A stretch of DNA of 64,000 bases. Origin: Oryzisolibacter propanilivorax. GTDB lineage: Bacteria; Pseudomonadota; Gammaproteobacteria; Burkholderiales; Burkholderiaceae_C. The stretch spans positions 124,001-188,000 of the forward strand of contig NZ_FNHP01000004.1 of the NCBI RefSeq assembly GCF_900103645.1. The letters are read 5' to 3'. The notes beneath the pieces were generated by a model. It did no database searches and was not told the origin of the DNA. It saw only the letters and a program-made list of their open reading frames with translations. This document shows, in pieces, positions 28,656 through 37,480 of the stretch. Each line of letters begins with the position of its first letter. Within the stretch, counting starts at the first letter, position 1. The position numbers and the translations under genes are program-made.

Positions 28656-29525
28656 TCAATCCCAGGCCGGCGTGGCCTCATCGCGCAGCTGGCGGCGCAG
28701 CGCGGCGTGGTCGGGCACGACGCTGGCCACCGTGTCCCAGAAGCGCGGGCTGTGGTCCATCACCCGCAGGTGCGCCAGCTCGTGCGCCACGACGTAGTCG
28801 ACGATGGCCGGCGAAAAATGCATCAGCCGCCAGTTCAGCCGGATCGAACCATCGGCGCGCGCGCTGCCCCAGCGCGAGCGGGCGCTGGACAGGGACAGGC
28901 GCGTCCAGCGCACGCCCAGCCGCGGCGCGAAGTGCTCCAGCCGCGCGGTGAAGTGCGCGCGCGCCTGGCGCATCAGCCAGGCCTGCGCGGCGTCGCGCAG
29001 CTGCGCGGGCGCGGCGCCGTGCGCCAGCGGCAGGTACAGCGTGCCGCCCTGGCACTGCGCGCCGCGCGTGGCGACCTCGCGCGCCGGGTCCAGGGCGATG
29101 GTCAGCGACCCACCCAGGTAGGGCAGCACGGCGCCCTCGCGCCAGTCGATGCGCGCGGCCTGTAGGCGGCGTTGGAAGTCGCCCTGCTCGGCCAGCTTGC
29201 GCACGATCCAGCCGGACTTGGCCTGCAGCGCGCCGTCGATGGCGCCGCTGCTGGCGGCCAGCGGCGCGCGCACCGACAGGCCGTCGCCGTCCACCCGAAA
29301 GCCGATGCTGCGCCGGCGCGCGCGCTGCAGAAGATAGGCCACGGGTGTGCCTTCCAGGCGGATCTGGCGGTTGGCCTGGGGGTGGCGCAGCACGCCTTCC
29401 GGCTCGGGGGGAACTTCTGTTCTGATAGCTGCGGGCCCTTGCATATCAAGGGCTGGAGCACGTTTTGGCCCTGAATCAGGTCGTGGCGGTACCTCGTCCT
29501 GCCACAGCGGCAGCTGGCCGCTCAC
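28656..29525 (-). CDS. YgjP/WLM-type zinc metallopeptidase (DUF45)
   Basis: 289 residues from a GTG that overlaps the stop of the upstream acyltransferase gene (GTGA). The C-terminal zinc site is explicit: VAHELAHLRVMDHSPRFWDTV (HExxH plus a downstream His). LEHFAPRLGVRWTRLSLSSARSRWGSAR is the YgjP/DUF45 signature before it. The N-terminal ~45 residues include KRAPALDMQGPAAIRTE, encoded by a copy of a dispersed repeat (about 29418-29476), an in-frame insertion. It is the last gene of the glyQ-glyS-gmhB-plsC strand; its substrate is unknown. Confidence 0.88.
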   Translation of the reverse strand: MSGQLPLWQDEVPPRPDSGPKRAPALDMQGPAAIRTEVPPEPEGVLRHPQANRQIRLEGTPVAYLLQRARRRSIGFRVDGDGLSVRAPLAASSGAIDGALQAKSGWIVRKLAEQGDFQRRLQAARIDWREGAVLPYLGGSLTIALDPAREVATRGAQCQGGTLYLPLAHGAAPAQLRDAAQAWLMRQARAHFTARLEHFAPRLGVRWTRLSLSSARSRWGSARADGSIRLNWRLMHFSPAIVDYVVAHELAHLRVMDHSPRFWDTVASVVPDHAALRRQLRDEATPAWD

Positions 29526-30289
29526 GGCCTGCGGTCCGTGCCCGCCGGCGCATTGGCGTAGGCCTGCGGGTCCAGGCGGCGCATCTCGGCCTCGATCCAT
29601 TCCTGCACCTCGCGCATCAGCTCATCGGGCTTGCGCCCGGTGCTGGCGATCGGCGGGCCGAAGGACACGTGCACCACGCCCGGGCGCTTGACGAAGGCTT
29701 TGGGCGGCCAGACCGCCGCCGAGGTGACGGCCACCGGCACCACCGGCACGCCGGCGTCGATGGCCAGGCGCGCGCCGCCGCTCTTGTACTCGCCCTGCTG
29801 GCCGCGCGGGATGCGCGTGCCTTCGGGAAACATGATCACCCAGGTGCCCTGCGCCAGCAGGCGCCGGCCCTGCTGCAGCACGCGCGCGAAGGCGCGCGCC
29901 GGCTTGTCGCGGTCGATGTGGATCATGTCCAGGCTGCCGATGGACCAGCCGAAGAACGGCACGCGCAGCAGCTCCTTCTTGAACACGTAGGCCAGCGGGC
30001 GCGGCATGATCGCCGGCATCAGGAACGTCTCGTAGGTGGACTGGTGCTTGACCAGCAGCACCGCGCCACTGCCCGCCTGCAGCGGCAGCCGCTCCATGCC
30101 CTGGATCTGCGGGCGGATGCCCAGCAGCCAGCGCGCCGCGTCAATGCACAGCGCCAGCCAGGCGCGGGCGACGCGGTAGGCGGCGCTCTTGCTGCCGGTG
30201 GTCCAGCGCGCCAGCAGCACGCCCAGGGTGTAGGGCACGACGGTGACGATCATCACCAGCAGGTGCAGGACGGAACGGATCAAGGCCAT
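29522..30289 (-). CDS. plsC: 1-acyl-sn-glycerol-3-phosphate acyltransferase
   Basis: 255 residues. It acylates lysophosphatidic acid at the inner membrane. An N-terminal membrane helix (VLHLLVMIVTVVPYTLGVLL) is followed by the acyltransferase motif I KHQSTYETF, where the usual H-x4-D is H-x4-E, a variant seen in beta-proteobacterial PlsC proteins. Motif III is present (MFPEGTRIPRGQQG), then VPVVPVAV. It overlaps the metallopeptidase start by 4 nt and follows gmhB by 78 nt. Confidence 0.92.
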   Translation of the reverse strand: MALIRSVLHLLVMIVTVVPYTLGVLLARWTTGSKSAAYRVARAWLALCIDAARWLLGIRPQIQGMERLPLQAGSGAVLLVKHQSTYETFLMPAIMPRPLAYVFKKELLRVPFFGWSIGSLDMIHIDRDKPARAFARVLQQGRRLLAQGTWVIMFPEGTRIPRGQQGEYKSGGARLAIDAGVPVVPVAVTSAAVWPPKAFVKRPGVVHVSFGPPIASTGRKPDELMREVQEWIEAEMRRLDPQAYANAPAGTDRRP

Positions 30290-30367
30290 GGGTGTCGGAA
30301 GCGTAATAAGGGTGTTTCAGGCCGCCAGCCCTTGAGGATAAAGGGCTTGTCGCCATGATTTTTGCCG

Positions 30368-30955
30368 CTATGCGGAGACCGCCGCGGCCTGCGGCTCGGC
30401 GTCCTGGGCCAGCAGCCAGAGCGCCGCATCCAGCAGGCTGGCGTGCGCCCGCGTGCCGGCGGGCCAGCCGGCGTCCAGCGGCGCGCCCGCATCCAGCGCG
30501 GCCGAGGCGCCGCTGCACACCAGGTGCAGCTGGCGCGCGCCCAGCGCGGCGCCGGCCTGCAGGTGCGCGCGGCAGCTGCCGATGACCACCGCGTTGCCGG
30601 CCTCGACGCCGTGGCGCTCGCAGATCTGCTGCAGCAGGCCCGGCGCAGGCTTGCGGCAGGCACAGCCCTCGCCCTCGGCGTGCGGACAGTAGAAGACGGC
30701 GTCGATGCGCCCGCCCAGCGCCGCCAGCTCGCGGTGCAGGCGCGCGTGGATGGCGACCAGCGTGCGGCCGTCGAACAGCCCGCCGCCCAGCCCTGGCTGG
30801 TTGGTGGCCACAACGACGTGCCAGCCGCCCTGGTTCAGCAGCGCCACCGCCTCCAGCGCGCCGGGCAGCGGCTGCCAGTCGGCGGGCGAGGCGATGTAGC
30901 CCTCGCTGCCCGGCTCGTTCAGCAGCCCGTCGCGGTCCAGGATGGCAAGTTTCAT
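30368..30955 (-). CDS. gmhB: D-glycero-beta-D-manno-heptose 1,7-bisphosphate 7-phosphatase
   Basis: 195 residues, starting at the ATG before KLAILDRDGLLNEPGSEGYI; the 20-codon upstream extension is not conserved. HAD phosphatase motifs are LDRDG (here Leu-Asp-Arg-Asp), VVATNQPGLGGGLF and the zinc-binding loop YCPHAEGEGCACRKPAPGLL with its Cys/His cluster, which is diagnostic for GmhB. It makes heptose-1-phosphate for lipopolysaccharide core. It lies between a small membrane protein gene (8 nt gap) and plsC. Confidence 0.93.
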   Translation of the reverse strand: MKLAILDRDGLLNEPGSEGYIASPADWQPLPGALEAVALLNQGGWHVVVATNQPGLGGGLFDGRTLVAIHARLHRELAALGGRIDAVFYCPHAEGEGCACRKPAPGLLQQICERHGVEAGNAVVIGSCRAHLQAGAALGARQLHLVCSGASAALDAGAPLDAGWPAGTRAHASLLDAALWLLAQDAEPQAAAVSA

Positions 30956-30963
30956 GGCGGCGA

Positions 30964-31620
30964 TTATGGGGTGGCCGGTACGGCCTGCCAGCCGGTGACG
31001 TAGCGGCCCCACCAACGCCCGCGCGCCCAGTGCAGCGCCAGCGCCTGGCCGGCGGGCAGCGCGGCGGCTTGGCGGTCATCGACCAGCGCCTGCTGCGTGC
31101 CGGGCTCGTCCCGCAGCTGCAGCACCAGCAGCGTACCGCCCGCGCCGTGCAGCGACGGCGCCACGGCGCGGCTGCCCAGCACGCGCGCGGCCAGCGGCGC
31201 GGGCTGCGGCACCAGGCCGCGCAGGTTCAGGAAATGCGCCAGCTGCGCCGCGCAGGCGGCCAGCGCCGCGGCGATCCACAGCCCGGCCAGCAGGCGCAAC
31301 AGCGCCCGGGCGCCGAAGCGGCGATACACGAGCCGTCCCGCCAGCAGCAGCGCTGCCAGCGCCATCAGCGCCCAGCCGGTGGTGTGCAGCCAGCCCCAGG
31401 GGTCCTGCGTGCCGACGAAGGGCGCCAGCGGCCAGGCCGGCGGCGCGTCTGCACGGCCCTGCAGCCAGTCCAGCACCCAGCGCAGGCCGACCACCAGCGC
31501 CAGCGGGCCGAAGCCCAGCCACGCGCCCAGGCGCGCGCGGGCCTGGGCACCCCCGGCTGCGGCCCGCGCCGCAGCCGGCCCGGGGGCCGGTCGGCCATGG
31601 CGTGGGCGGCGGTGCTTCAC
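30964..31620 (-). CDS. Small membrane protein of unknown function
   Basis: 218 residues from a GTG overlapping the glyS stop (GTGA); the longer open frame across glyS is an artefact. Hydrophobic segments are LGAWLGFGPLALVVGLRWVL, LHTTGWALMALAALLLAG and LLRLLAGLWIAAALAACAAQ, giving about three membrane helices. A soluble C-terminus with LALHWARGRWWGRYVTGW follows. I do not recognise a family. Tight spacing to glyS and gmhB suggests co-transcription. Its codon use is similar to its neighbours. Confidence 0.7.
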   Translation of the reverse strand: MKHRRPRHGRPAPGPAAARAAAGGAQARARLGAWLGFGPLALVVGLRWVLDWLQGRADAPPAWPLAPFVGTQDPWGWLHTTGWALMALAALLLAGRLVYRRFGARALLRLLAGLWIAAALAACAAQLAHFLNLRGLVPQPAPLAARVLGSRAVAPSLHGAGGTLLVLQLRDEPGTQQALVDDRQAAALPAGQALALHWARGRWWGRYVTGWQAVPATP

Positions 31621-33791
31621 ACCGCCAGGCGCGACAGGTCGGCGACGCGGTTCATCGCCAGGTGCAGGCGCTTGAGCAGGCCCTGGCGGTTCAGGCGCAG
31701 CGGCAGCTCCTCGGCGTTGACCATCACGTCGTCGAAGAACGCATCCACCGGCGCACGCAGCACGGCCAGGGTCTTGAGGCTCGCCGTGTAGTCGCCCTGC
31801 GCGAACTGCGCGTCGGCTTCCGGCACGAACCGCTGGAGCGCGGCGAACAGGTCTTGCTCGGCCTGCTCGCGCAGCAGTTCCTCGTTGACGTGCGGGTCCA
31901 CCGGGCCTTCGGCCTCGGCCTTCTTCAGGATGTTGCCCACGCGCTTGTTGGCCGCGGCCAGCGCCGGCGCCTCGGGCAGCGCGGCAAAGGCGCGCACGGC
32001 CTCGAGCTGGCGCGGCAGCGGCGCCAGGCGTGCCGGGCGCAGGGCGATGACGGCATCCACCTCGCTGGCGCTGTAGCCCTGCTCGCGCAGGCTGCCGGCC
32101 AGGCGCTCGTACAGAAAATCGGCCAGCAGCACCTGCGCGGCCGGGTCCACCTTGTCGCCAAAGGCGGCGAAGCCCGCGTCCAGCAGCGCCGGCAGCTGCA
32201 GCGGCAGGTCCCGCTCGATCAGCATGCGGATCACGCCCAAAGCGTGGCGGCGCAGCGCGAACGGGTCGCGGTCGCCGGTGGGCAGGTTGCCGATGCCGAA
32301 CATGCCGACCAGCGTCTCCAGCTTGTCGGCCAGCGCCACCACCAGGCCGACGTTCTGGCGCGGCAGGCTGTCGCCGGCGAAGCGCGGCCTGTAGTGGTCC
32401 TCGATGGCGAAGGCCACGTCGTCGGGCAGGCCGTCGTTCACCGCGTAGTAGCCGCCCATGACGCCCTGCAGCTCGGGAAACTCGCCCACCATGTCGGTGA
32501 CCAGATCCGTCTTGGCCAAGAGCGCGGCGTTGTCCACGCAGGTCATCAGATAGTCCTGCACGATCTCGGCGTCCTGCGTGCCGTCCACCTGGTGGCGCTC
32601 GGCCAGCGCGGGGAACAGCTGCTCGCCGATGGCCCGGGCGATGGCGCGCACGCGCTCGACGCGCTCGCCCTGGGTGCCAAGCTGGTTGTGATAGACCACC
32701 TTGCCGAGCTGTTCGACGCGGCTGACCAGGGTCTTCTTGCGGTCCTGGTCGAAGAAGAATTTCGCGTCGGCCAGGCGCGGGCGCACCACGCGCTCGTTGC
32801 CCTGGATGACGGCGCTGGGGTCCTGCGGCGAGATGTTGCTCACCACCAGGAAGCGGTGCGTCAGGCGGCCTTCGGCATCCAGCAGCGGGAAATACTTCTG
32901 GTTGGCCTTCATGGTCAGAATCAGGCACTCCTGCGGCACGGCGAGGAACTCCTCGTCGAAGGCGCAGACCAGCACGTTCGGGCGCTCGACCAGGGCGGTG
33001 ACTTCGTCCAGCAACGCGTCGTCGTCGATGGGGCGCGCGCCACCGCCGACTTGCTGAGCCGCCGCGGCCAGCTGGCGCGCAATCTCGGCGCGGCGCTCGG
33101 CGAAGCCGGCGATCACGGCGCCTTCATCCTGCAGTTGCTGCGCGTAGGTGTCGGCATGGGTCAGCACGACCGGCTCGGCCCGGGCCTCGAAGCGGTGGCC
33201 GTGCGTGGCGCGGCCGGCGGTCAGGCCCAGCGCCTGCACACCCTCCACCACTTCGGCGCCGTGCAGCGCCACCAGGCCGTGCGCCGGACGTACGAAGTGC
33301 ACGCTGCTCCAGCCGTCCGCCAGTTGGTAGCGCATGACCTTGGGGATGGGCAGCTTGGCAATGGCCTCGTCCAGCGCCTTTTGCAGGCCCTCGGCCAGCC
33401 GCGCGCCGCGCGCGGTGCTCTGGTGGTACAGCACCTCGGCCTTGCCGTCGTGCACGCGCTTGAGGCCGGCGACGGCACTCGCATCGGCACCCAGGGCGGC
33501 GAGCTTTTTCAGCAACGCCGGCGTGGGCTGGCCATCGGCACCCAGGCCCACGCTGGCGGGCATGAGTTTTTGTTCCACCGCGCGGTCCGGCGCCGCATTC
33601 AGCACGCCCTCGATATGCACCGCCAGGCGGCGCGGCGAGGCATAGGGCGTGACGCGCGCGCCCGCATCGGCCAGGCCCTGCGCCACGAGCTGGGCGTGCA
33701 GCGTGCCGGCGAAGGCATCGCCGAGCTTTTGCAGCGCCTTCGGGGGGAGTTCTTCGACGAACAGTTCAACGAGCAGGTTGGCGGTGGTCAT
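31617..33791 (-). CDS. glyS: Glycyl-tRNA synthetase beta subunit
   Basis: 724 residues, full length for the bacterial alpha2beta2 enzyme. The N-terminus LLVELFVEELPPKALQKL is diagnostic, followed by GYASPRR-type motifs (VTPYASPRRLAV), KANQKYFPLLD, and LADAKFFFDQDRKKTL. The C-terminal part has the HD-like ADKLETLVGMFGIG, DPFALRRHALGVIR and the tRNA-binding DVMVNAEELPLRLNRQGLL. It works with GlyQ encoded just upstream; the 222 bp between them hold repeats rather than a gene. The stop overlaps the start of the next gene. Confidence 0.98.
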   Translation of the reverse strand: MTTANLLVELFVEELPPKALQKLGDAFAGTLHAQLVAQGLADAGARVTPYASPRRLAVHIEGVLNAAPDRAVEQKLMPASVGLGADGQPTPALLKKLAALGADASAVAGLKRVHDGKAEVLYHQSTARGARLAEGLQKALDEAIAKLPIPKVMRYQLADGWSSVHFVRPAHGLVALHGAEVVEGVQALGLTAGRATHGHRFEARAEPVVLTHADTYAQQLQDEGAVIAGFAERRAEIARQLAAAAQQVGGGARPIDDDALLDEVTALVERPNVLVCAFDEEFLAVPQECLILTMKANQKYFPLLDAEGRLTHRFLVVSNISPQDPSAVIQGNERVVRPRLADAKFFFDQDRKKTLVSRVEQLGKVVYHNQLGTQGERVERVRAIARAIGEQLFPALAERHQVDGTQDAEIVQDYLMTCVDNAALLAKTDLVTDMVGEFPELQGVMGGYYAVNDGLPDDVAFAIEDHYRPRFAGDSLPRQNVGLVVALADKLETLVGMFGIGNLPTGDRDPFALRRHALGVIRMLIERDLPLQLPALLDAGFAAFGDKVDPAAQVLLADFLYERLAGSLREQGYSASEVDAVIALRPARLAPLPRQLEAVRAFAALPEAPALAAANKRVGNILKKAEAEGPVDPHVNEELLREQAEQDLFAALQRFVPEADAQFAQGDYTASLKTLAVLRAPVDAFFDDVMVNAEELPLRLNRQGLLKRLHLAMNRVADLSRLAV

Positions 33792-33795
33792 GGTG

Positions 33796-33998
33796 CAATT
33801 TTGATAGCTGCAGGCCCTTTGTTTGTCAGGACTTGCGGCAGATTTGATCGATAAAACGTGCGGCAGGCGGTTTTTGGCTCCCTCTCCCGCGTGCGGGAGA
33901 GGGCGGGGGGTGAGGGCCTCTGCGGAAATTTGTCACCCCTACTGGCGAGGCCACCGTCGCTGGCCCTCACCCCTGCCCTCTCCCAGGGGGAGAGGGAG
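33796..33998. repeat. Dispersed repeat copies between glyQ and glyS
   Basis: Two repeat types lie side by side. At 33796-33856 is a copy of the TAGCTGCAGGCCCTT family ending near GATTTGATCGATAAA. At 33879-33998 is a palindromic REP-like doublet: CTCCCTCTCCC...GGGAGAGGG with GTGAGGG, then an inverted second unit CCCTCACCCCTGCCCTCTCCC. Close relatives occur at 17870-17987, 41364-41478 and (half only) 63286-63325. They fall between two genes of one operon, so they may act on glyS expression or mRNA stability. Confidence 0.85.
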
Positions 33999-34013
33999 AA
34001 AAACCAGTCCGCC

Positions 34014-34967
34014 TCAGGCAGCCTTTTTCTGCTGCTGCTCGGCGGCGCGCGCCAGCTCGGCCAGCACCTCGTCGGCATGCGCGCGCGGCGCCATGGGAAA
34101 TCCCAGCCGTGCGCGGCTGTCCAGGTAGGCGCGGGCCACGGCGCGCGCCAGGTTGCGGATGCGGCCGATGTACGCGGCGCGCTCGGTCACGCTGATCGCG
34201 CCACGCGCGTCCAGCAGGTTGAAGGTGTGCGCGGCCTTGAGCACCTGCTCGTACGCCGGCAGCGCCAGCTGCTCGGCCATCAGGTGCTGGGCCTGTTTCT
34301 CGTGCGCGGCGAACGCGGTGAACAGAAAGTCCGCGTCGGCGTGCTCGAAGTTGTACGTGGACTGCTCGACCTCGTTCTGGTGGTACACGTCGCCGTAGCT
34401 CAGGCGGGTGCCGTCGGGCGTTTCGGTCCAAGTCAGGTTGTAGACGTTGTCCACGCCCTGCAGGTACATCGCCAGGCGCTCCAGGCCGTAGGTGATCTCG
34501 CCGGTGGCGGGCTTGCAGTCGATGCCGCCGACCTGCTGGAAGTAGGTGAACTGGGTGACTTCCATGCCGTTGAGCCACACCTCCCACCCCAGGCCCCAGG
34601 CGCCCAGCGTGGGGTTCTCCCAGTCGTCCTCGACGAAGCGGATGTCGTTCTTCTTCAGGTCGAACCCGAGGGTTTCCAGACTGCCCAGGTACAGCTCCAG
34701 GATGTTGGCCGGCGCGGGTTTCAGCACCAGCTGGTACTGGTAGTAGTGCTGCAGGCGGTTGGGGTTGTCGCCGTAGCGCCCGTCCTTGGGGCGGCGGCTG
34801 GGTTGCACATAGGCCGCGCGCCAGGGCTCGGGGCCGAGCGCGCGCAGGAAGGTGGCGGTGTGCGAGGTGCCGGCGCCGACCTCCATGTCGTAGGGCTGCA
34901 GCAGGGCGCAGCCCTGGTCGGCCCAGTAGGACTGCAGTTTCAGGATGATCTGTTGGAAGGTCAGCAT
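34014..34967 (-). CDS. glyQ: Glycyl-tRNA synthetase alpha subunit
   Basis: 317 residues. Class II synthetase catalytic subunit. Very conserved sequence: [58 protein letters not shown] and [10 protein letters not shown], then LEMY-like [19 protein letters not shown]. The C-terminal tail is Lys/Gln/Ala-rich. It is the first gene of the glyQ-glyS-gmhB-plsC set on the minus strand. Confidence 0.98.
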   Translation of the reverse strand: MLTFQQIILKLQSYWADQGCALLQPYDMEVGAGTSHTATFLRALGPEPWRAAYVQPSRRPKDGRYGDNPNRLQHYYQYQLVLKPAPANILELYLGSLETLGFDLKKNDIRFVEDDWENPTLGAWGLGWEVWLNGMEVTQFTYFQQVGGIDCKPATGEITYGLERLAMYLQGVDNVYNLTWTETPDGTRLSYGDVYHQNEVEQSTYNFEHADADFLFTAFAAHEKQAQHLMAEQLALPAYEQVLKAAHTFNLLDARGAISVTERAAYIGRIRNLARAVARAYLDSRARLGFPMAPRAHADEVLAELARAAEQQQKKAA

Positions 34968-35107
34968 GGCGGGCGCGGGCGGGGCAGGAAAAAGAAAAGG
35001 CGCACGGCAATGCGTGCGCGAAGGCGGGGATTTTAGGCGCTGGGGGTTGCCCGCTTGCCTGGCGACGGGTGAGGGCCTCTCGGGCCCTCATCCTCGCGGC
35101 GACTGCA

Positions 35108-35515
35108 TCAGCGCCCCAGCTCGACAATCTGGTTCAGCCGTGCGCAGCACTCGGCGAACAGGCCATCGGCCAGCCGTTTCAGGGGATGCGCCGCCGCCTG
35201 GCGCGCACGCCAGTCGAAGGACTTAGGCTGGTGGCACAGCACGTAGCTGGTCTTGCCCGCCTTCCTGCCCCCGGCCTGGCCCACGGCGACGGCGAAGGGG
35301 TTGTCGGCGTTGTATTCGGCGGTGGTCATGGGCAGGCCGATGACTAGCGAGGTGCGGTCGTTGAAGGCACGCGGCGAAAGCACGAGGAAGGGATGCAGGT
35401 CGCGCATCTCCCGGCTGGCCTGCGGGGTGCAGTCGATCCAGATGATGTCATGTCGCTCCGGCGCCCAGGGCTGCTTGCCACGGGCAGCGGCCCTGGGCGC
35501 CTTGGCGGTCACCAT
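35108..35515 (-). CDS. MazF/PemK-like mRNA interferase toxin
   Basis: 135 residues, starting at the ATG inside the antitoxin 3' end (7 nt overlap). MazF features are HDIIWIDCTPQASREM (near the N-terminus), HPFLVLSPRAFNDRTSLVIGLPMTT and KTSYVLCHQPKSFDWRAR, where the DWR-type motif is typical. LADGLFAECCARLNQIV forms the C-terminal helix. It would cleave mRNA and arrest growth unless bound by the antitoxin encoded immediately upstream. That antitoxin frame is interrupted, so the state of the pair is unclear. Confidence 0.85.
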   Translation of the reverse strand: MVTAKAPRAAARGKQPWAPERHDIIWIDCTPQASREMRDLHPFLVLSPRAFNDRTSLVIGLPMTTAEYNADNPFAVAVGQAGGRKAGKTSYVLCHQPKSFDWRARQAAAHPLKRLADGLFAECCARLNQIVELGR

Positions 35516-35766
35516 TTTTCCGCGCCCACGGGATCGGCCGCCATGGCTTCGCCGCCGTGGCGCGCAGGGTCGAACCGGGCCAGGCGCTGCGCGAGCGTGG
35601 GAGCGGCGTCGGGCAAGGGGGTAATGGTGATGCCGTCGTCGCCCACCGTCACGCGCACCATTTGCTCGGCCGGCAGGTGCGCGGCCCGTGCCACATTGCC
35701 CGGCAGGCGCACGCCGAGGTTGTTGCCCCATTTCTTGATGCCGACGATGGCTTACGCGTGGGTCAT
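35509..35766 (-). pseudogene. MazE/AbrB-type antitoxin with in-frame stop at codon 5
   Basis: Reading from the ATG at 35764-35766 gives M-T-H-A, then TAA, then AIVGIKKWGNNLGVRLPG continuing in the same frame to GAEKW and the true stop. The AIVGIKKWGN-LGVRLP part is the canonical swapped-hairpin AbrB DNA-binding domain of MazE antitoxins, so the TAA falls just before the conserved start of the domain. Either this is a nonsense mutation or translation begins at a later codon, for example the GTG at 35712, which would remove the first beta strand. The toxin frame downstream is intact. Confidence 0.7.
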
Positions 35767-35781
35767 GGCTGGTTCCTGGGG

Positions 35782-35813
35782 TACTTTATACAAAGTATAA
35801 ATATTGTACTTTG
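35782..35813. promoter_or_regulatory. Palindromic operator/promoter of the MazEF-like pair
   Basis: An AT-rich stretch just upstream of the antitoxin ATG contains TACTTT-ATAC-AAAGTA (35782-35797) and a repeat of the half-site TACTTTG at 35807-35813. On the minus strand it also holds TATACT and TATAAA, which could serve as a -10. Palindromes of this kind are where MazE-type complexes repress their own promoter. Confidence 0.55.
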
Positions 35814-36237
35814 CATTGAGGAATCAGGGCCTAGAAAATTGGAGTCGAAACCACGGCCAGACTCCAATTTCTCAGCCGGGTGAAAATGTCTTTATGCAAC
35901 CCCCGCCAGAGTCCAATTGCATTTCAGTCTTTTAGTCGGCAATAGTAGGGCATGCCGCTACTGTAGCGTAACTATCAAGAAAGATTCATCTCTGCGATAC
36001 CCGTCTGCAGCATAAAAACGATTTCGTTGAGAGCTGTTTCATTGCTCACCAAGAGCTGGCGAGGCTAGCTTTTAGCTGAAGTGGTGAAGATGAAAACACA
36101 TGCTGATGATGAGCAACAGGTCACAGGGACGTACCGCCCATCAGCAATATAGCGGCCTTCATGAAGGTTTACTAAGTTTATTAATTATCTCAATTGAGAA
36201 TTGTCTATTAATTTCGCACAACCACAGGACCTAAATT
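35814..36237. other. AT-rich intergenic region without a gene
   Basis: No credible gene is seen. An 11-bp inverted repeat (AAATTGGAGTC at 35836-35846 and GACTCCAATTT at 35860-35870, 13-nt spacer) sits near the left end, with a third partial copy GAGTCCAATTG near 35909. There is no T-tract, so it is not an obvious terminator. Base composition falls sharply towards 36237. Confidence 0.5.
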
Positions 36238-37146
36238 CTACCTATCAGCTTCAGCTATTATTTTTTCATCCAACGCATCAAAAACAGCGATTTTTTCTAT
36301 CGCACCATAGAATGAATGATATTTAAATATATCCTCTGAAGCATCGTCGCGGGTTGGAAATTTGTGTTCTGTATATTTTAAAATATATGGCGGAGCTATT
36401 GAAAAAACAACCATGCAAGTGATATGCTTATCTTTTGCACGCGCATCAGATGATTGCATTGGAATATTAAATCTGTATAGTTTTTTATCAATTAAATACG
36501 GTAAATTTTTCTCCCGCACTGGCACTCCCCCGTCATCAATGATGGATGTTGGCGAATCTTTGAACGGGAAAGAAATTGAATAAACATCAGCCGTCATTTT
36601 ATGCACCCGGGTTTCCGCCCCATAAGCATTCTGAGCCATATAACTATCCCGGGTCATATTTTCTGAACCAAGAATTATATTCTTTACATTCAAGGCTTTG
36701 GCGTCTATTGTTTTAACGTCGTAAGTGTTTCTTATTGAAGAAGATCTGAAATTAATTTCATAGCTTTGCGCATCACTGTTATATTTTTTCTGACAATTAA
36801 ATATCATTGGTATATGGCCAACGCCTGCCATCCTCTCTGCTATATCAGCCTCATAAATACGCTTTTCTTCTGCAGTGGAGAACTGGTCAGGTTTATTTGG
36901 GACGCTGGAAATTTGCCCCTCAAGCCATCTGTATATCTTCCCCGGCCGATTGTTCAAGTAGGCACTTACAGGAGTGTTGGAATCAAAATATATTGGCGCA
37001 AAAGGAGCCTCGGCTGTTTGGCTCTGTGTAGCCACTATAGGACTATCAGTTTTTTTCATATGTTTTGCTTTGTTCGCCTGTTGTGCCAAGACTGGAAAAC
37101 TAGCTGCCATAATACTTATGGCAAAAGTCAAATTCTTAGATAACAC
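36238..37146 (-). CDS. AT-rich secreted protein of unknown function
   Basis: 302 residues from a GTG with AAGGAG upstream. The frame is open 50 codons further, but only the GTG start gives a clean signal peptide (LSKNLTFAISIMAASFPVLAQQ). The mature protein has YFDSNTPVSAYLNNRPGKIYRWLEG, a single FNCQKKYN Cys and a later ITCMVVFS Cys, and DDGGVPVREKNLPYLIDKK. I do not recognise a family. Its codon use is rich in AAA, ATT and AAT, unlike all neighbours, and it lies in an AT-rich island of about 1.5 kb next to a toxin-antitoxin pair. Horizontal acquisition is likely. Confidence 0.75.
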   Translation of the reverse strand: MLSKNLTFAISIMAASFPVLAQQANKAKHMKKTDSPIVATQSQTAEAPFAPIYFDSNTPVSAYLNNRPGKIYRWLEGQISSVPNKPDQFSTAEEKRIYEADIAERMAGVGHIPMIFNCQKKYNSDAQSYEINFRSSSIRNTYDVKTIDAKALNVKNIILGSENMTRDSYMAQNAYGAETRVHKMTADVYSISFPFKDSPTSIIDDGGVPVREKNLPYLIDKKLYRFNIPMQSSDARAKDKHITCMVVFSIAPPYILKYTEHKFPTRDDASEDIFKYHSFYGAIEKIAVFDALDEKIIAEADR

Positions 37147-37480
37147 TTTTCTCTCCTTTATAGCCAAAATTTGGCTTTTAATCATGCGCTCATATACTGC
37201 ACAAGACGCAATAACCATAATTCCCTCATCCGCCACATAGTGCAACGCCCCCGATTGGGTTATAGCCGCCAAACCGCCAGCCGCCGTGAACCACACGGGA
37301 AATTGTACAAGCTAGTTGTTTTAAATCAGTCTTTTACTTTGACAGCCTAACTGGCGTTTCGCCATAAGCAGGCCGAGGAATCAAGATCAGATTTTAATTT
37401 CCCCTCAATTGAAATCCGCCCCTGATTGAAGACTACTCTTGCCTGCCCGGGCTGCCTGAGGACAACAACGCCTCGCCTGC

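Noticed and set aside
30964-32928. 654-codon protein read across glyS
   Set aside because: Only the last 218 codons are real (membrane protein from the GTG at 31620); the rest is an out-of-frame read of glyS.
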